A stretch of DNA of 25,882 nt from DATMQA01 sp035566895 (GCA_035566895.1 DATMQA010000011.1:1-25882), one strand, 5' to 3'. Shown: positions 18,563-25,790, counted from the stretch's first letter. Program-made: numbers and translations. Notes: generated from the sequence alone by a model not told the origin.

Positions 18563-18616
18563 CGTGCAATTTTTCTATTGCGCAATAGATTAATTGTGCA
18601 ATAATTACATTGCACA
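18563..18616. promoter_or_regulatory. Tandem ATTGC operators overlapping a candidate promoter
   Basis: Site 2 (18595-18616) is a perfect inverted repeat, TGTGCAAT-N6-ATTGCACA, ending one base before the ATG at 18618. Site 1 (18563-18584) is CGTGCAAT-N6-ATTGCGCA, with 6 of 8 arm positions paired and the same 6-nt spacer. The centres are 32 bp apart, about three helical turns, so both sites face the same side of the helix. A possible -35 (TTGCGC, 18578-18583) and -10 (AATAAT, 18600-18605; 16-bp spacing) lie inside the sites. Bound protein would then block transcription. The -10 lies only 12 nt from the ATG and no Shine-Dalgarno is visible, so the mRNA could be leaderless. Confidence 0.6.
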
Positions 18617-18617
18617 T

Positions 18618-19811
18618 ATGAAACTCAGAATAGGTCCACCTGTCACTGGCGAGGATTTCTATCCTCGACCGCAACTCATCCAAACACTGACTCGCGCTTT
18701 GAAAGGGGGCCATGTCGCCTTCCTCGGTCCGCGTCGCACGGGCAAGACCTCGTGCCTCAAATCAATCGTCGCCAATCCACCCGCCGGCTACGTGCCGTTG
18801 CTGCTGAACCTCGAAAAGCATCACTGCATCACGGATTGGTTGGAAGAGATGGTCGCCGCCACTCGGGTTGCGCTGAACACACCCGCGCATAAACTGGAAT
18901 GGCTCAAGGGGAAGGGCGCCGAATTCCTGAAACGCCTCGAGAAAATTGAGTTCCACGGCGTCAAAATCGAACTCGCTGGTTCCAAACGGCCCGTTTGGCG
19001 CCCGGCTGCGGATGCGTTTCTGAGACTGCTTAAAGAATCCGATGCACCGTTGCTCTTCCTGCTCGACGAGTTTCCCGCCTTCCTGAATCTCGTCGTGAAA
19101 AAAACCTCGCGCGACGAGGTCGAAGCCGCCTTGAACTGGTTCCGCGCGGCGCGCCATGAACTCAGCGATTGCTCCGCTCGCTTTCTGGTCACCGGGTCTA
19201 TTGGTTTGAAATCCGTCGTTCGCCGCCTCGGCCTTTCGCCCACCATTAATGATTTCGATGTTCGCGAAATTCCTCCGCTGAAAGACGCCGAGGCGCTGGA
19301 CCTCCTTGAGCGCCTGGCTGCCGACAACGCTGTTCCCCTGGATGAACCCGGTTGCCGTCATATCCTGCAGCTTCTCGGGGCGAACTGGCCGATCCTCCTC
19401 CAACTCTTCGTCTCCGAAATCCAGAACGAGGCCCTCGCCAAACCGCCCGCGCCGGCGGCGCTGGAACGCCTCTACCGCGACAGCCTCGTGTGCGGCAGCC
19501 GCAATAAATATTGCGACAACATGTTCGACCGCCTCAAAGAAATCTTCAGCGAAAGCGAATGCCGCCTGGCCCGCGAAATCCTCCGCACCCTCTGCCGGGC
19601 GCCCCGGCCTTTCTCGCGCAAGGACCTCGAACGCATCCACGCCGGCCTTATCCCGCAAGACGCCCATCGCTCGCTTCTGGCCGATGAACTCGATTACGTC
19701 CTCGATGCCCTCAAACACGACGGTTACCTCCTCCAGGCCGCCGACGGCGACCAGCGCACCGGCTTCGCCTCCCATATCCTTCGCGATTACTGGCGCCGCA
19801 AAATCTCCTGA
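18618..19811 (+). CDS. P-loop ATPase of the archaeal-type (ATPase_2) family
   Basis: 397 aa. I chose the ATG at 18618 over an upstream TTG at 18594 because the family N-terminus (GEDFYPRPQLIQTL) follows directly and the TTG lies inside an operator. Walker A is GPRRTGKTS (residues 37-45). Walker B is LLFLLDEFP (Asp150, Glu151). A sensor-like RFLVTGSIG is present. The C-terminal third is a winged-helix-like region ending in FASHILRDYWRR, the usual end of PF01637-type ATPases. No transmembrane segment is visible. These ATPases are widespread and mostly of unknown function; they relate to STAND/MNS-type NTPases. It is divergent from the agarase-type gene, with a 195-bp shared upstream region. It shares no obvious sequence with the second ATPase beyond the P-loop fold. 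Confidence 0.85.
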   Translation: MKLRIGPPVTGEDFYPRPQLIQTLTRALKGGHVAFLGPRRTGKTSCLKSIVANPPAGYVPLLLNLEKHHCITDWLEEMVAATRVALNTPAHKLEWLKGKGAEFLKRLEKIEFHGVKIELAGSKRPVWRPAADAFLRLLKESDAPLLFLLDEFPAFLNLVVKKTSRDEVEAALNWFRAARHELSDCSARFLVTGSIGLKSVVRRLGLSPTINDFDVREIPPLKDAEALDLLERLAADNAVPLDEPGCRHILQLLGANWPILLQLFVSEIQNEALAKPPAPAALERLYRDSLVCGSRNKYCDNMFDRLKEIFSESECRLAREILRTLCRAPRPFSRKDLERIHAGLIPQDAHRSLLADELDYVLDALKHDGYLLQAADGDQRTGFASHILRDYWRRKIS

Positions 19812-19867
19812 AACGATGCAACAGAATCTACGAATAGAAAGGAATAACGCCATCACAGGCGGAGGGC

Positions 19868-19906
19868 TTCTCCCTCTCCCTCGGGGAGAGGGTAGGGGTG
19901 AGGGGA
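19868..19906. repeat. CTCTCC/GGAGAG hairpin repeat, copy A
   Basis: TTCTCCCTCTCCCTCGGGGA followed by GAGGG and a GGGGTGAGGGGA tail. The stem is CCCTCTCC / GGAGAGGG. It lies 57 bp after the ATPase stop. There is no downstream T-run, so it is more likely a REP-like element than a classic terminator. Confidence 0.75.
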
Positions 19907-19991
19907 ATTTGTTGTTCGGGACGGCCTCCTCTCGCTTTGGCGCATGCGTGGGGACTATGAATGGGACCGGGGCGCAAAAGCCTGGCTGGAA

Positions 19992-20029
19992 TTCTCCCTC
20001 TCCTTGGGGAGAGGGCTGGGGTGAGGGGA
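19992..20029. repeat. CTCTCC/GGAGAG hairpin repeat, copy B
   Basis: Same element and orientation as the copy at 19868-19906, with loop bases TT instead of CT, and the same GGGGTGAGGGGA tail. The two copies flank about 85 bp of unique non-coding sequence between the two ATPase genes. Confidence 0.75.
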
Positions 20030-20136
20030 AAGCCGGCGTCCAATGACCTCACACCGTCCAAACTCTCTCCACACGAGCGCCGGCTCATGCAAAAGAGGCG
20101 CGTCGCTGGCTCACCTGGCGCACGTAAACTGCAAAA

Positions 20137-20166
20137 GTCCATTCGTGTTCATTCGCGTCCATTCGT
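20137..20166. repeat. 10-bp tandem repeat upstream of the STAND gene
   Basis: Three units (GTCCATTCGT, GTTCATTCGC, GTCCATTCGT) end 14 bp before the ATG at 20181. It resembles a dispersed intergenic phrase. Its period matches the arrays at 142-191 and 25791-25820. Confidence 0.7.
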
Positions 20167-20180
20167 GGTTGAATTGACTC

Positions 20181-22553
20181 ATGACTTCCTCCCAAACATC
20201 CCCTCAACCGCTGGCCCTTTACAACCCGGCGTTGCTGCCGCCTGACCTCCTCCTGGCCGAGTTCACCGCCCGCCGGCCCCTGCTCAACTCCTTGCTCGAC
20301 GTCATCCGGCACAACGCCCCGGCCAAGCCCCTCCAGCATGCGCTGCTGGTCGGCGCGCGCGGCATGGGCAAGACCACCACGCTTTGGGCTGTGGCCTACA
20401 CCGTGCAACGCGACCCCGAGCTGTCCCGGCAATGGCTCCCCGTCGTGTTCGACGAGGAAAGCCGCCGCGTCGGCGACCTCGCCGATTTCTGGCTCGAAGC
20501 CCTGCGCCAGTGGGAACACGCTGCCCACGACCCCGAAGACCGCGCCCACGTCCTGCTCGACAAACCCGCTGCCGACATCGAGAGCGCCGCCCGCAATGCC
20601 TTCCTCGAAAAAGTGGACCGCAGCGGCCGTCGCGCCCTGCTGCTCATCGATAATCTCAACGACCTCCTCGCCTCTATCCACGACCCCGAACCGCTCCACC
20701 GCCTCCGCGCCTTCCTCATGGACGATTCCCGCGTCATGCTCCTCGGCACCGCCACCCGGTACTTCGACCAAATCACCGACCTCGACCAGCCGTTCTACGA
20801 TTTCTTCCGCGCGTTCGAGCTCCGCCCCCTCACGCTCGAAGAAATGAAAACTTCCCTGCTCGCTCTCGCCGAAGCCCGCGGTGATAAATCCGTTCCGAAG
20901 ACGTTGGCCGAACGCGCCGGCACGATCCAGGGACTTTACCTTCTTACCGGCGGCAACCCCCGTCTCATCAAAACTTTCTACCGCCTTATCACCGAAGGCC
21001 TCCGTGGCGATATCCGCACCGACCTCGAACGCCTCCTCGACGAGTTCACCCCCTATTTCAAAGCCGTTGTCGATGCCTTGCCCGTCCAGCAGCAGCGCAT
21101 CTTCGATGCCGTCGCCCTGGCCTGGGACCCGGTCGAAGTCGGCGCCATCTCCCGCGTTACCCGCGTTCCCAGCAACCAGGTCAGCGCCCAGCTCCGTGCC
21201 CTCGGCAAAGCCGGCCTCGTCTCCGAAGCCGCCGGCCACCCGAAACGCAAAACCTACCTGCTCGCCGATCGCTTCTCCAATATCCACTACCTCATGCGCC
21301 ATGGCCGCGCCGCCCGCAACCGCTTCGATTGGTTCGTGGCCTTGGTCCGGTTGGTCTTCCCGGATTCCCAGGCCGAAACTCTGGTAAAGCTTGCGCGCCA
21401 CGCAGCCGAATGTGGCGGCGACGGGCTCCGTGACGCCCGCGACCTCCTCCAAATTGCCATGGCTCGCGCTGAATCTGCCGAAGCGCGACAGCGGCTCCTG
21501 CACGCCGCGTTCCGGGAAACTTGGGATACGCAGACCTTAGCCTCTCTTTCCGACTGGCTGGATTTGACTGAGGCGAAAGAATACATGCCCGAGGTCGAAG
21601 TTGTCGAATTCTTCAGTCAGATGCCACGGGACTTGCGAACAAAGCTGGGCTACAAGCCTGCCGATGCTCGCTGGTGGTACGATGCTGCGAAGACGCTTTA
21701 CAACAAGGAGGTCTGGTCCCTTGCTGAATCGGCCTGCCGGAAGGCGGTCGAACTCGATCCCAATTTCGCTCCAGCTTGGGCGTTTCTCGCCTGCCTCTTG
21801 GGGTTCGAATTGTTGCAAATGACAGAAGCTGAGGAACCTTTGCGCAAGGCCATCAAAATCGATCCTAAGGACGCGTATTACCGAACGATCCTCGGCAACG
21901 TTCTTGGGCACCTTGGTCGAACTGCCGAGGCCGAAACCGCCTTCAGGGGAGCCATCGAGGTGAATCCGGACTACTCCTATGCATGGGCGTGGTTGGGTGT
22001 CCTGCTCACCGCGACGAACCGGAACATGGAAGCGGAACAAGCATTCAGAAGGGCTATCCAAATCGACGCAGCAGACGGCTTTTCTTGGTCATGCTTGGCA
22101 GAATTGCTCGCCAGGGATCCGTCGAGGTTCTCTGAGGCCCGCTCGCTCATTCTGAAGGCCCTTCAATTGGACCCTGACTCGGATTGGAATCGACCACTAT
22201 TCAGCAGGTTGTGTGGCGATTCATCCGCCGACTGGCGAATCGTGCTGCCGATTTTGGTAGCCTGGTGCGCGGCGAATCCCAAAAACTCCAAAGTTTTCGA
22301 CTTCACCGTGGACGGCTTCCTTCATTACGCGCGGCTCACCAAGCCTGCCGATGCGATGGCCCTCCTGCGAGCCTTGCCAGACCCCACCCCCTTCGAAACC
22401 TTAATGGACGCCTTCCGTGCTCACGCTGATCGTGAGCACCTCACCCGCCTCGCCCCTGAGCGCCGGGCCCTAGTGATGGAGCTTCTGAAACGTCTGAATG
22501 GTTCGGAAGAGGCCCCGCTTACTCAACCGGCGGATCCGGCCGACCAAAAGTGA
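20181..22553 (+). CDS. STAND-like ATPase with winged-helix and C-terminal TPR domains
   Basis: 790 aa, no signal peptide or membrane span. NTPase: Walker A GARGMGKTT (residues 58-66) and Walker B ALLLIDNLNDL (Asp157), with VMLLGTATRYFDQ as a sensor-1-like strand. The helical part shows GLYLLTGGNPRLIKTFYRLI, as in STAND/ATPase_2 proteins. A winged helix follows at about 295-365 (VGAISRVTRVPSNQVSAQLR...YLLADRF). The C-terminal half has about four TPRs (ACRKAVELDPNFAPAW, LRKAIKIDPKDAYYR, AFRGAIEVNPDYSYAW, AFRRAIQIDAADGFSW). A tripartite NTPase, middle region and repeat sensor is the layout of STAND signal-response ATPases, including defence sensors (established). No recognisable effector domain (nuclease, TIR, protease) is fused, so any effector would act in trans. 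The R-M pair begins 90 bp downstream. A broken relative of the C-terminal region lies at 24515-24670. Confidence 0.87.
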   Translation: MTSSQTSPQPLALYNPALLPPDLLLAEFTARRPLLNSLLDVIRHNAPAKPLQHALLVGARGMGKTTTLWAVAYTVQRDPELSRQWLPVVFDEESRRVGDLADFWLEALRQWEHAAHDPEDRAHVLLDKPAADIESAARNAFLEKVDRSGRRALLLIDNLNDLLASIHDPEPLHRLRAFLMDDSRVMLLGTATRYFDQITDLDQPFYDFFRAFELRPLTLEEMKTSLLALAEARGDKSVPKTLAERAGTIQGLYLLTGGNPRLIKTFYRLITEGLRGDIRTDLERLLDEFTPYFKAVVDALPVQQQRIFDAVALAWDPVEVGAISRVTRVPSNQVSAQLRALGKAGLVSEAAGHPKRKTYLLADRFSNIHYLMRHGRAARNRFDWFVALVRLVFPDSQAETLVKLARHAAECGGDGLRDARDLLQIAMARAESAEARQRLLHAAFRETWDTQTLASLSDWLDLTEAKEYMPEVEVVEFFSQMPRDLRTKLGYKPADARWWYDAAKTLYNKEVWSLAESACRKAVELDPNFAPAWAFLACLLGFELLQMTEAEEPLRKAIKIDPKDAYYRTILGNVLGHLGRTAEAETAFRGAIEVNPDYSYAWAWLGVLLTATNRNMEAEQAFRRAIQIDAADGFSWSCLAELLARDPSRFSEARSLILKALQLDPDSDWNRPLFSRLCGDSSADWRIVLPILVAWCAANPKNSKVFDFTVDGFLHYARLTKPADAMALLRALPDPTPFETLMDAFRAHADREHLTRLAPERRALVMELLKRLNGSEEAPLTQPADPADQK

Positions 22554-22643
22554 GTTACGCGAACCTGTCCCACGCAGGATCCGGCGTCGAGATTCAATTG
22601 TTGCTGACGCGCCCCGTTCTGCACTGTATAAATCGTAACGAAG

Positions 22644-23708
22644 ATGCGAAACGGTTCCTCTCACAAGCACAACGGCACACCAACGACGCGGCCGGTGCGG
22701 TATTCGCGTGAAAGCCCCCGGCCGGCGGAACTTCGCGAGACGGTAGATGCCGTGAGCAGCACGCTTCAAAATCTGCCTCCGGCTGACAATGCCGCCGGCG
22801 CGGTGGAGAAAATGCTCCGGGCAAATGCCATTTTGCGCAACGTGCCGTGGCCCCCACCTTTCGACGAAACCAGGCATCGGCTTCATCACGGCGACGCCCG
22901 GGACCTCTCCTTCATTGAGAAGGAGAGCGTTCATCTTGTCGTTACTTCACCGCCTTACTGGACACTGAAGCAATACGAGCCACACCAGGACCAACTGGGC
23001 GCGATTGCGGATTACGAGCGGTTTCTTGTGGAACTCGACAAGGTCTGGCGCGAGTGCGTCCGCGTTCTGGCTCCCGGCGGACGGATTTGCTGCGTCGTGG
23101 GCGACATCTGTGTGCCGCGCAAGCGCAATGGCCGTCATTACGTGATGCCGTTGCACGCAGACATTCAAGTGCGCACGCGGCAGTTGGGTCTCGACTGCCT
23201 TACGCCGATTCTTTGGCAAAAGATCGCCAATGGCGTCACCGAGGCCGAGGGCAACGGGGCCGGTTTTTATGGCAAACCGTATCAGCCCGGGGCCATAGTA
23301 AAAAACGACGTGGAATACATTCTCTTCCTGCGGAAAGGGGGAGAATACCGTTCTCCGTCGCCGATTCAGCGCGCCCTTTCCATGATCGCCAAAGAGGAGA
23401 TGCAAAGCTGGATGCGCTCGTCCTGGACAGACATCAAAGGCGAATCGACCCGCAAAGGTCATCCGGCGCCTTACCCAACCGCTCTGGCCGAGCGCCTGAT
23501 CAAGATGTTTTCGTTCGCCGGCGACACTATCCTCGACCCCTTTGCCGGCACCGGAACCACTTCGATCGCGGCATTAAATGCGGGGCGCAACAGCATCAGC
23601 GTTGAAATCGAGCCTAAGTACGTCGCCATGGCGCGCGACCGTCTCCGGGAGGCGACCTGGCTCAGGCCCCAGGCGGGCGCGGTCCGAACCCGCGTCACGC
23701 TCGAATGA
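22644..23708 (+). CDS. DNA amino-methyltransferase, N4-cytosine type (beta class)
   Basis: 354 aa. Catalytic motif IV is TSPPYW (residues 101-106), the form typical of N4-cytosine enzymes although N6-adenine cannot be excluded. It comes before the AdoMet-binding motif I, DPFAGTGTTS (from residue 298), followed by VEIEPKYVAMARDRL. The order IV, target-recognition region, I is that of the beta class. The middle part (GVTEAEGNGAGFYGKPYQPG, RSSWTDIKGEST) is the likely target-recognition region; specificity cannot be read from it. An N-terminal extension of about 75 residues precedes the catalytic core. The stop overlaps the next start as ATGA, so the two are probably translationally coupled. It would protect host DNA from the linked endonuclease (inference). 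Confidence 0.9.
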   Translation: MRNGSSHKHNGTPTTRPVRYSRESPRPAELRETVDAVSSTLQNLPPADNAAGAVEKMLRANAILRNVPWPPPFDETRHRLHHGDARDLSFIEKESVHLVVTSPPYWTLKQYEPHQDQLGAIADYERFLVELDKVWRECVRVLAPGGRICCVVGDICVPRKRNGRHYVMPLHADIQVRTRQLGLDCLTPILWQKIANGVTEAEGNGAGFYGKPYQPGAIVKNDVEYILFLRKGGEYRSPSPIQRALSMIAKEEMQSWMRSSWTDIKGESTRKGHPAPYPTALAERLIKMFSFAGDTILDPFAGTGTTSIAALNAGRNSISVEIEPKYVAMARDRLREATWLRPQAGAVRTRVTLE

Positions 23709-24430
23709 TGCCGACGCCATCTGATTTTCATCTGCTCCGCACGTTCCGAAGCCTGTTCGAAGGCACACTATACAAACATCGGGATTCCAGCCTCGGCGAT
23801 CTGGTGGCGAGCCAGTTGTATGAAGACCTCGTCGCGCTCAACAAATCTGAAAAGCTCACGCGGCGTGTCCAGGCCCACGAGCGCGTCGTAAATCTGGCCA
23901 ACAAAGCCATCGGCCGGCCCAGCCGTCGCGGTGATGGCACGTTCGGGGAACTGGTGCCGACCGCTGTCGCCATTACCGAATCGGGCCTGCTCGTGGCGCG
24001 CGGCGAAGTCGCCAACATCGAAATCGGCGCTGAAACGAAAATCCTCGCCAAGGCCATGATCAAACAGATTGACCGTGTGATCGGCGACCTCATTCGCCAA
24101 GTCGAGGAATTCAAGCGGACTGGAGGAAGTCCCATCTGCGTCGGCGTCGTGGGAGTCAATTCCGCGCCGACTTACACCTCTTATGAGGGCGAGCGCGAAT
24201 GGCCGACGGACGGCAAAAAGCACAAGCATCCAATCCAGGAAGCCGTCGAGGCCGAGCGACGATTGCTCAGCCGGGCTGCCGGGAAATTCGACGAGTTCCA
24301 GATTCTCCGCTTCCGAGCAATCAATGTCGCGCCGTTCCCATTCGAGTGGATGGATTTGGAACAGACCTCAAAGGAGTACGGGGCGCTGCTCATCCGTGTT
24401 TCCCGCCAGTATGACCGGCGCTTTCCATAA
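23705..24430 (+). CDS. Probable type II restriction endonuclease (PD-(D/E)XK-like), unassigned family
   Basis: 241 aa. It begins with ATGATG overlapping the methyltransferase stop by four bases. I did not recognise a named family. A candidate active site is the acidic cluster Glu82 ... Glu101, Glu106 and Glu110-Thr-Lys112 in GEVANIEIGAETK, compatible with the (D/E)XK half of a PD-(D/E)XK fold, followed by a helix (ILAKAMIKQIDRVIGDL) and a strand (PICVGVVGVN). Another conserved-looking block is SYEGEREWPTDGKKHKHPIQ. No membrane or signal segment is present. Position and coupling to a methyltransferase argue strongly for a cognate nuclease. The alternative is a control or accessory R-M protein. 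Confidence 0.65.
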   Translation: MMPTPSDFHLLRTFRSLFEGTLYKHRDSSLGDLVASQLYEDLVALNKSEKLTRRVQAHERVVNLANKAIGRPSRRGDGTFGELVPTAVAITESGLLVARGEVANIEIGAETKILAKAMIKQIDRVIGDLIRQVEEFKRTGGSPICVGVVGVNSAPTYTSYEGEREWPTDGKKHKHPIQEAVEAERRLLSRAAGKFDEFQILRFRAINVAPFPFEWMDLEQTSKEYGALLIRVSRQYDRRFP

Positions 24431-24514
24431 TTCCCGTTCGGAGCCCAATCAGTCCTCGCCCTCAGGGTCCCATTCAGCCCCAATCAGAGTTTTTTGCGAC
24501 CTCGTACCCACCGT

Positions 24515-24670
24515 GGGAGCTGGCAGGAATACGAGTTCCATTTTCTGGTATCCGGCGATTCGCAAACCGTGCTGCCCAGTGTGGCGGCGTGGTGCACGGT
24601 AAATCCCAAAGACGCCAGGGTCTTCGATTTTCACGGTGGATGGTGTCCTTCAATACACCCAATGGAGTCA
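24515..24670 (+). pseudogene. Frameshifted remnant of a second STAND-TPR ATPase C-terminus
   Basis: The frame from 24515 reads GDSQTVLPSVAAWCTVNPKD then ARVFDF. The intact STAND protein encoded at 20181-22553 reads GDSSADWRIVLPILVAWCAA then NPKNSKVFDF. An extra T in the TTTT at 24628-24631 shifts the frame; dropping it gives DFTVDGVLQYTQ against DFTVDGFLHYAR in the intact gene. Upstream of 24515 and downstream of about 24670 no similarity remains. It is a small relic of a related, not identical, gene left 85 bp after the R-M pair. Confidence 0.72.
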
Positions 24671-24800
24671 GTTTCAACCAGGAGAGTGCAGCTCTAAACA
24701 CTCATTCAACCGCAAAAATTGCTCACCAAAAATCCCCCGCGGCCGCTGCAGTTTCATGTCTTTCCCGCCCCGGTGGGAGCCATGAGTAAAATCCGGCCCC

Positions 24801-24867
24801 AAGTGTGCCAAAATGTCGCACTTTTTTGGGCCGTGGCACACCGTGGCACACTTTTCGTGTCACACTT
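24801..24867. promoter_or_regulatory. Cluster of GNCACACTT half-sites (candidate activator sites)
   Basis: Five related half-sites: AAGTGTGCC (24801-24809, inverted), CGCACTT (24817-24823), GGCACAC (24835-24841), GGCACACTT (24845-24853) and GTCACACTT (24859-24867). The first and fourth form a perfect 9-bp inverted pair, and CCGTGGCACA is directly duplicated at 24831-24850. The cluster lies about 125-190 bp upstream of the sigma-54-type element, the usual range for enhancer-binding activator sites. The role is inferred. Confidence 0.45.
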
Positions 24868-24992
24868 CGCCGCCCATTCCGGCAGCCTGAACCCCGCCGC
24901 CCAGGCGACTAATCTGCATAAGTGAATAACTTAGAACACCTTACCATTCCTTTTGGCCAGTGAACTCCACCCGCCGCTCGCCACACAAAATC

Positions 24993-25009
24993 TTGGCACG
25001 CCGATTGCG
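24993..25009 (+). promoter_or_regulatory. Sigma-54-type -24/-12 promoter
   Basis: TTGGCACG-CCGA-TTGC-G matches the consensus YTGGCACG-N4-TTGCW at every fixed position except the last, which is G instead of A/T. The GG (24995-24996) and GC (25007-25008) doublets are 10 bp apart, as required. Initiation would be near 25020 on the plus strand. Downstream is no clear gene. A 43-codon GTG frame at 25037-25168 (basic start VRRRKTQGKRYT) is the only early frame and is not supported by other evidence, so the product may be a non-coding or leader RNA. Confidence 0.65.
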
Positions 25010-25064
25010 CTACTACCCAGGCAGTGAAAAAAGGAAGTGAGAAGAAGAAAAACCCAGGGGAAGC

Positions 25065-25078
25065 GTTACACCTGTAAC
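25065..25078. repeat. Palindrome GTTACA-CC-TGTAAC
   Basis: Perfect 6-bp arms around CC, about 45 nt downstream of the predicted sigma-54 start site. It could be an operator for a repressor or a small RNA hairpin; both are speculative. Confidence 0.45.
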
Positions 25079-25173
25079 ACCTTCTGTGGCCCCATACATA
25101 GTGAGAACAACACTCTAACATCAAAACGGCGCCCCGCGCCCACATCGCCCATCACAAAGAAAGTTTAAACAAA

Positions 25174-25245
25174 ATCGCCGCCCGATGGAAAATTCCGCCT
25201 TCTGACCTTCCTATATACATAGGGGGTCGTGTTGTCACGGCCCCC
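25174..25245 (+). repeat. 72-bp direct repeat with hairpin, copy 1
   Basis: Aligned without gaps to 25621-25692 (59 of 72 identical by hand count; the first 24 bases are identical). The 3' part folds as a 10-bp stem, GGGGGTCGTG / CACGGCCCCC (one G-T pair), with loop TTGT at 25232-25235. A smaller CCTAT/ATAGG inverted repeat precedes it. It lies about 155-225 nt downstream of the sigma-54-type start, so it could be part of that transcript. There is no T-run after the stem, so it is not a standard terminator. Confidence 0.75.
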
Positions 25246-25620
25246 GCCGCCAAGGGCGCTCATCCGCCCGAAACGCCAATTATTTGAAATATGAAAATTC
25301 GAATCGACAATATCGGCGGCACAGAAAAGTGCCAAACGCCGAGTGCCCTGATTAACCCGCCGCTTCCGCGGGGCCGACGCCTGCTTCCTGGAAACCCAAC
25401 CGCTTTGGAGGTGTCCCTCCCGCTCTGGCTCGCCTTCGAATTAAGGCTGAATCTAACCAAATCAAGGTATTTCAAACCAAATGAAGCCTATTCGCGGATA
25501 AAAAGTGCCGACCCATCTGCCTCAATTCCCAAACTCCTCGGTGCGTTGGTTCCTTCGCATCTTCCCGCCTTCGCTGTTAATTCCCTCCCGGCCGGCCACC
25601 CCAAAAATAATTTCAAAAAT

Positions 25621-25692
25621 ATCGCCGCCCGATGGAAAATTCCGACTTCTAATCTTCCTATATATATAGAGCGCTGCATTGTCGCAGCTCCC
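25621..25692 (+). repeat. 72-bp direct repeat with hairpin, copy 2
   Basis: Second copy, exactly 447 bp after copy 1. The stem core is GCTGC / GCAGC (25673-25677 with 25684-25688), with loop ATTGTC. Relative to copy 1, C-G became T-A, T-A became C-G and T-G became C-G at the corresponding pairs, so pairing is kept while sequence changed. Both copies are followed within about 50 nt by GAAATATG. No convincing long gene follows either. Confidence 0.75.
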
Positions 25693-25790
25693 GGCGGACC
25701 AACTCCGCCCAACAGAAAATGAAATATGTGGCCCAAAGCCACCATCGAGAATGAGAACTCCCGGCCCAGCCGGGACCGGGCGAAGTCCGC

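Noticed and set aside
18762..19856. A 364-codon open frame antisense to the first ATPase
   Set aside because: The sense strand carries Walker A and B motifs in the right order; the antisense product shows none.
20085..21503. A 472-codon open frame antisense to the STAND ATPase
   Set aside because: It overlaps the NTPase domain of a well-supported gene and its composition mirrors the complement of that gene. No motif or start signal was seen.
24833..24851. A second sigma-54 promoter at TGGCACACCGTGGCA
   Set aside because: The spacing between the GG and GC doublets is wrong and the -12 TTGC is absent. It is better explained as part of the half-site cluster.
25291..25722. A 143-codon plus-strand frame starting ATGAAAATTCGAATC
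   Set aside because: It runs through the second hairpin repeat and a dispersed intergenic phrase (25554-25579), has no domain or coding-like composition, and no convincing ribosome binding site.
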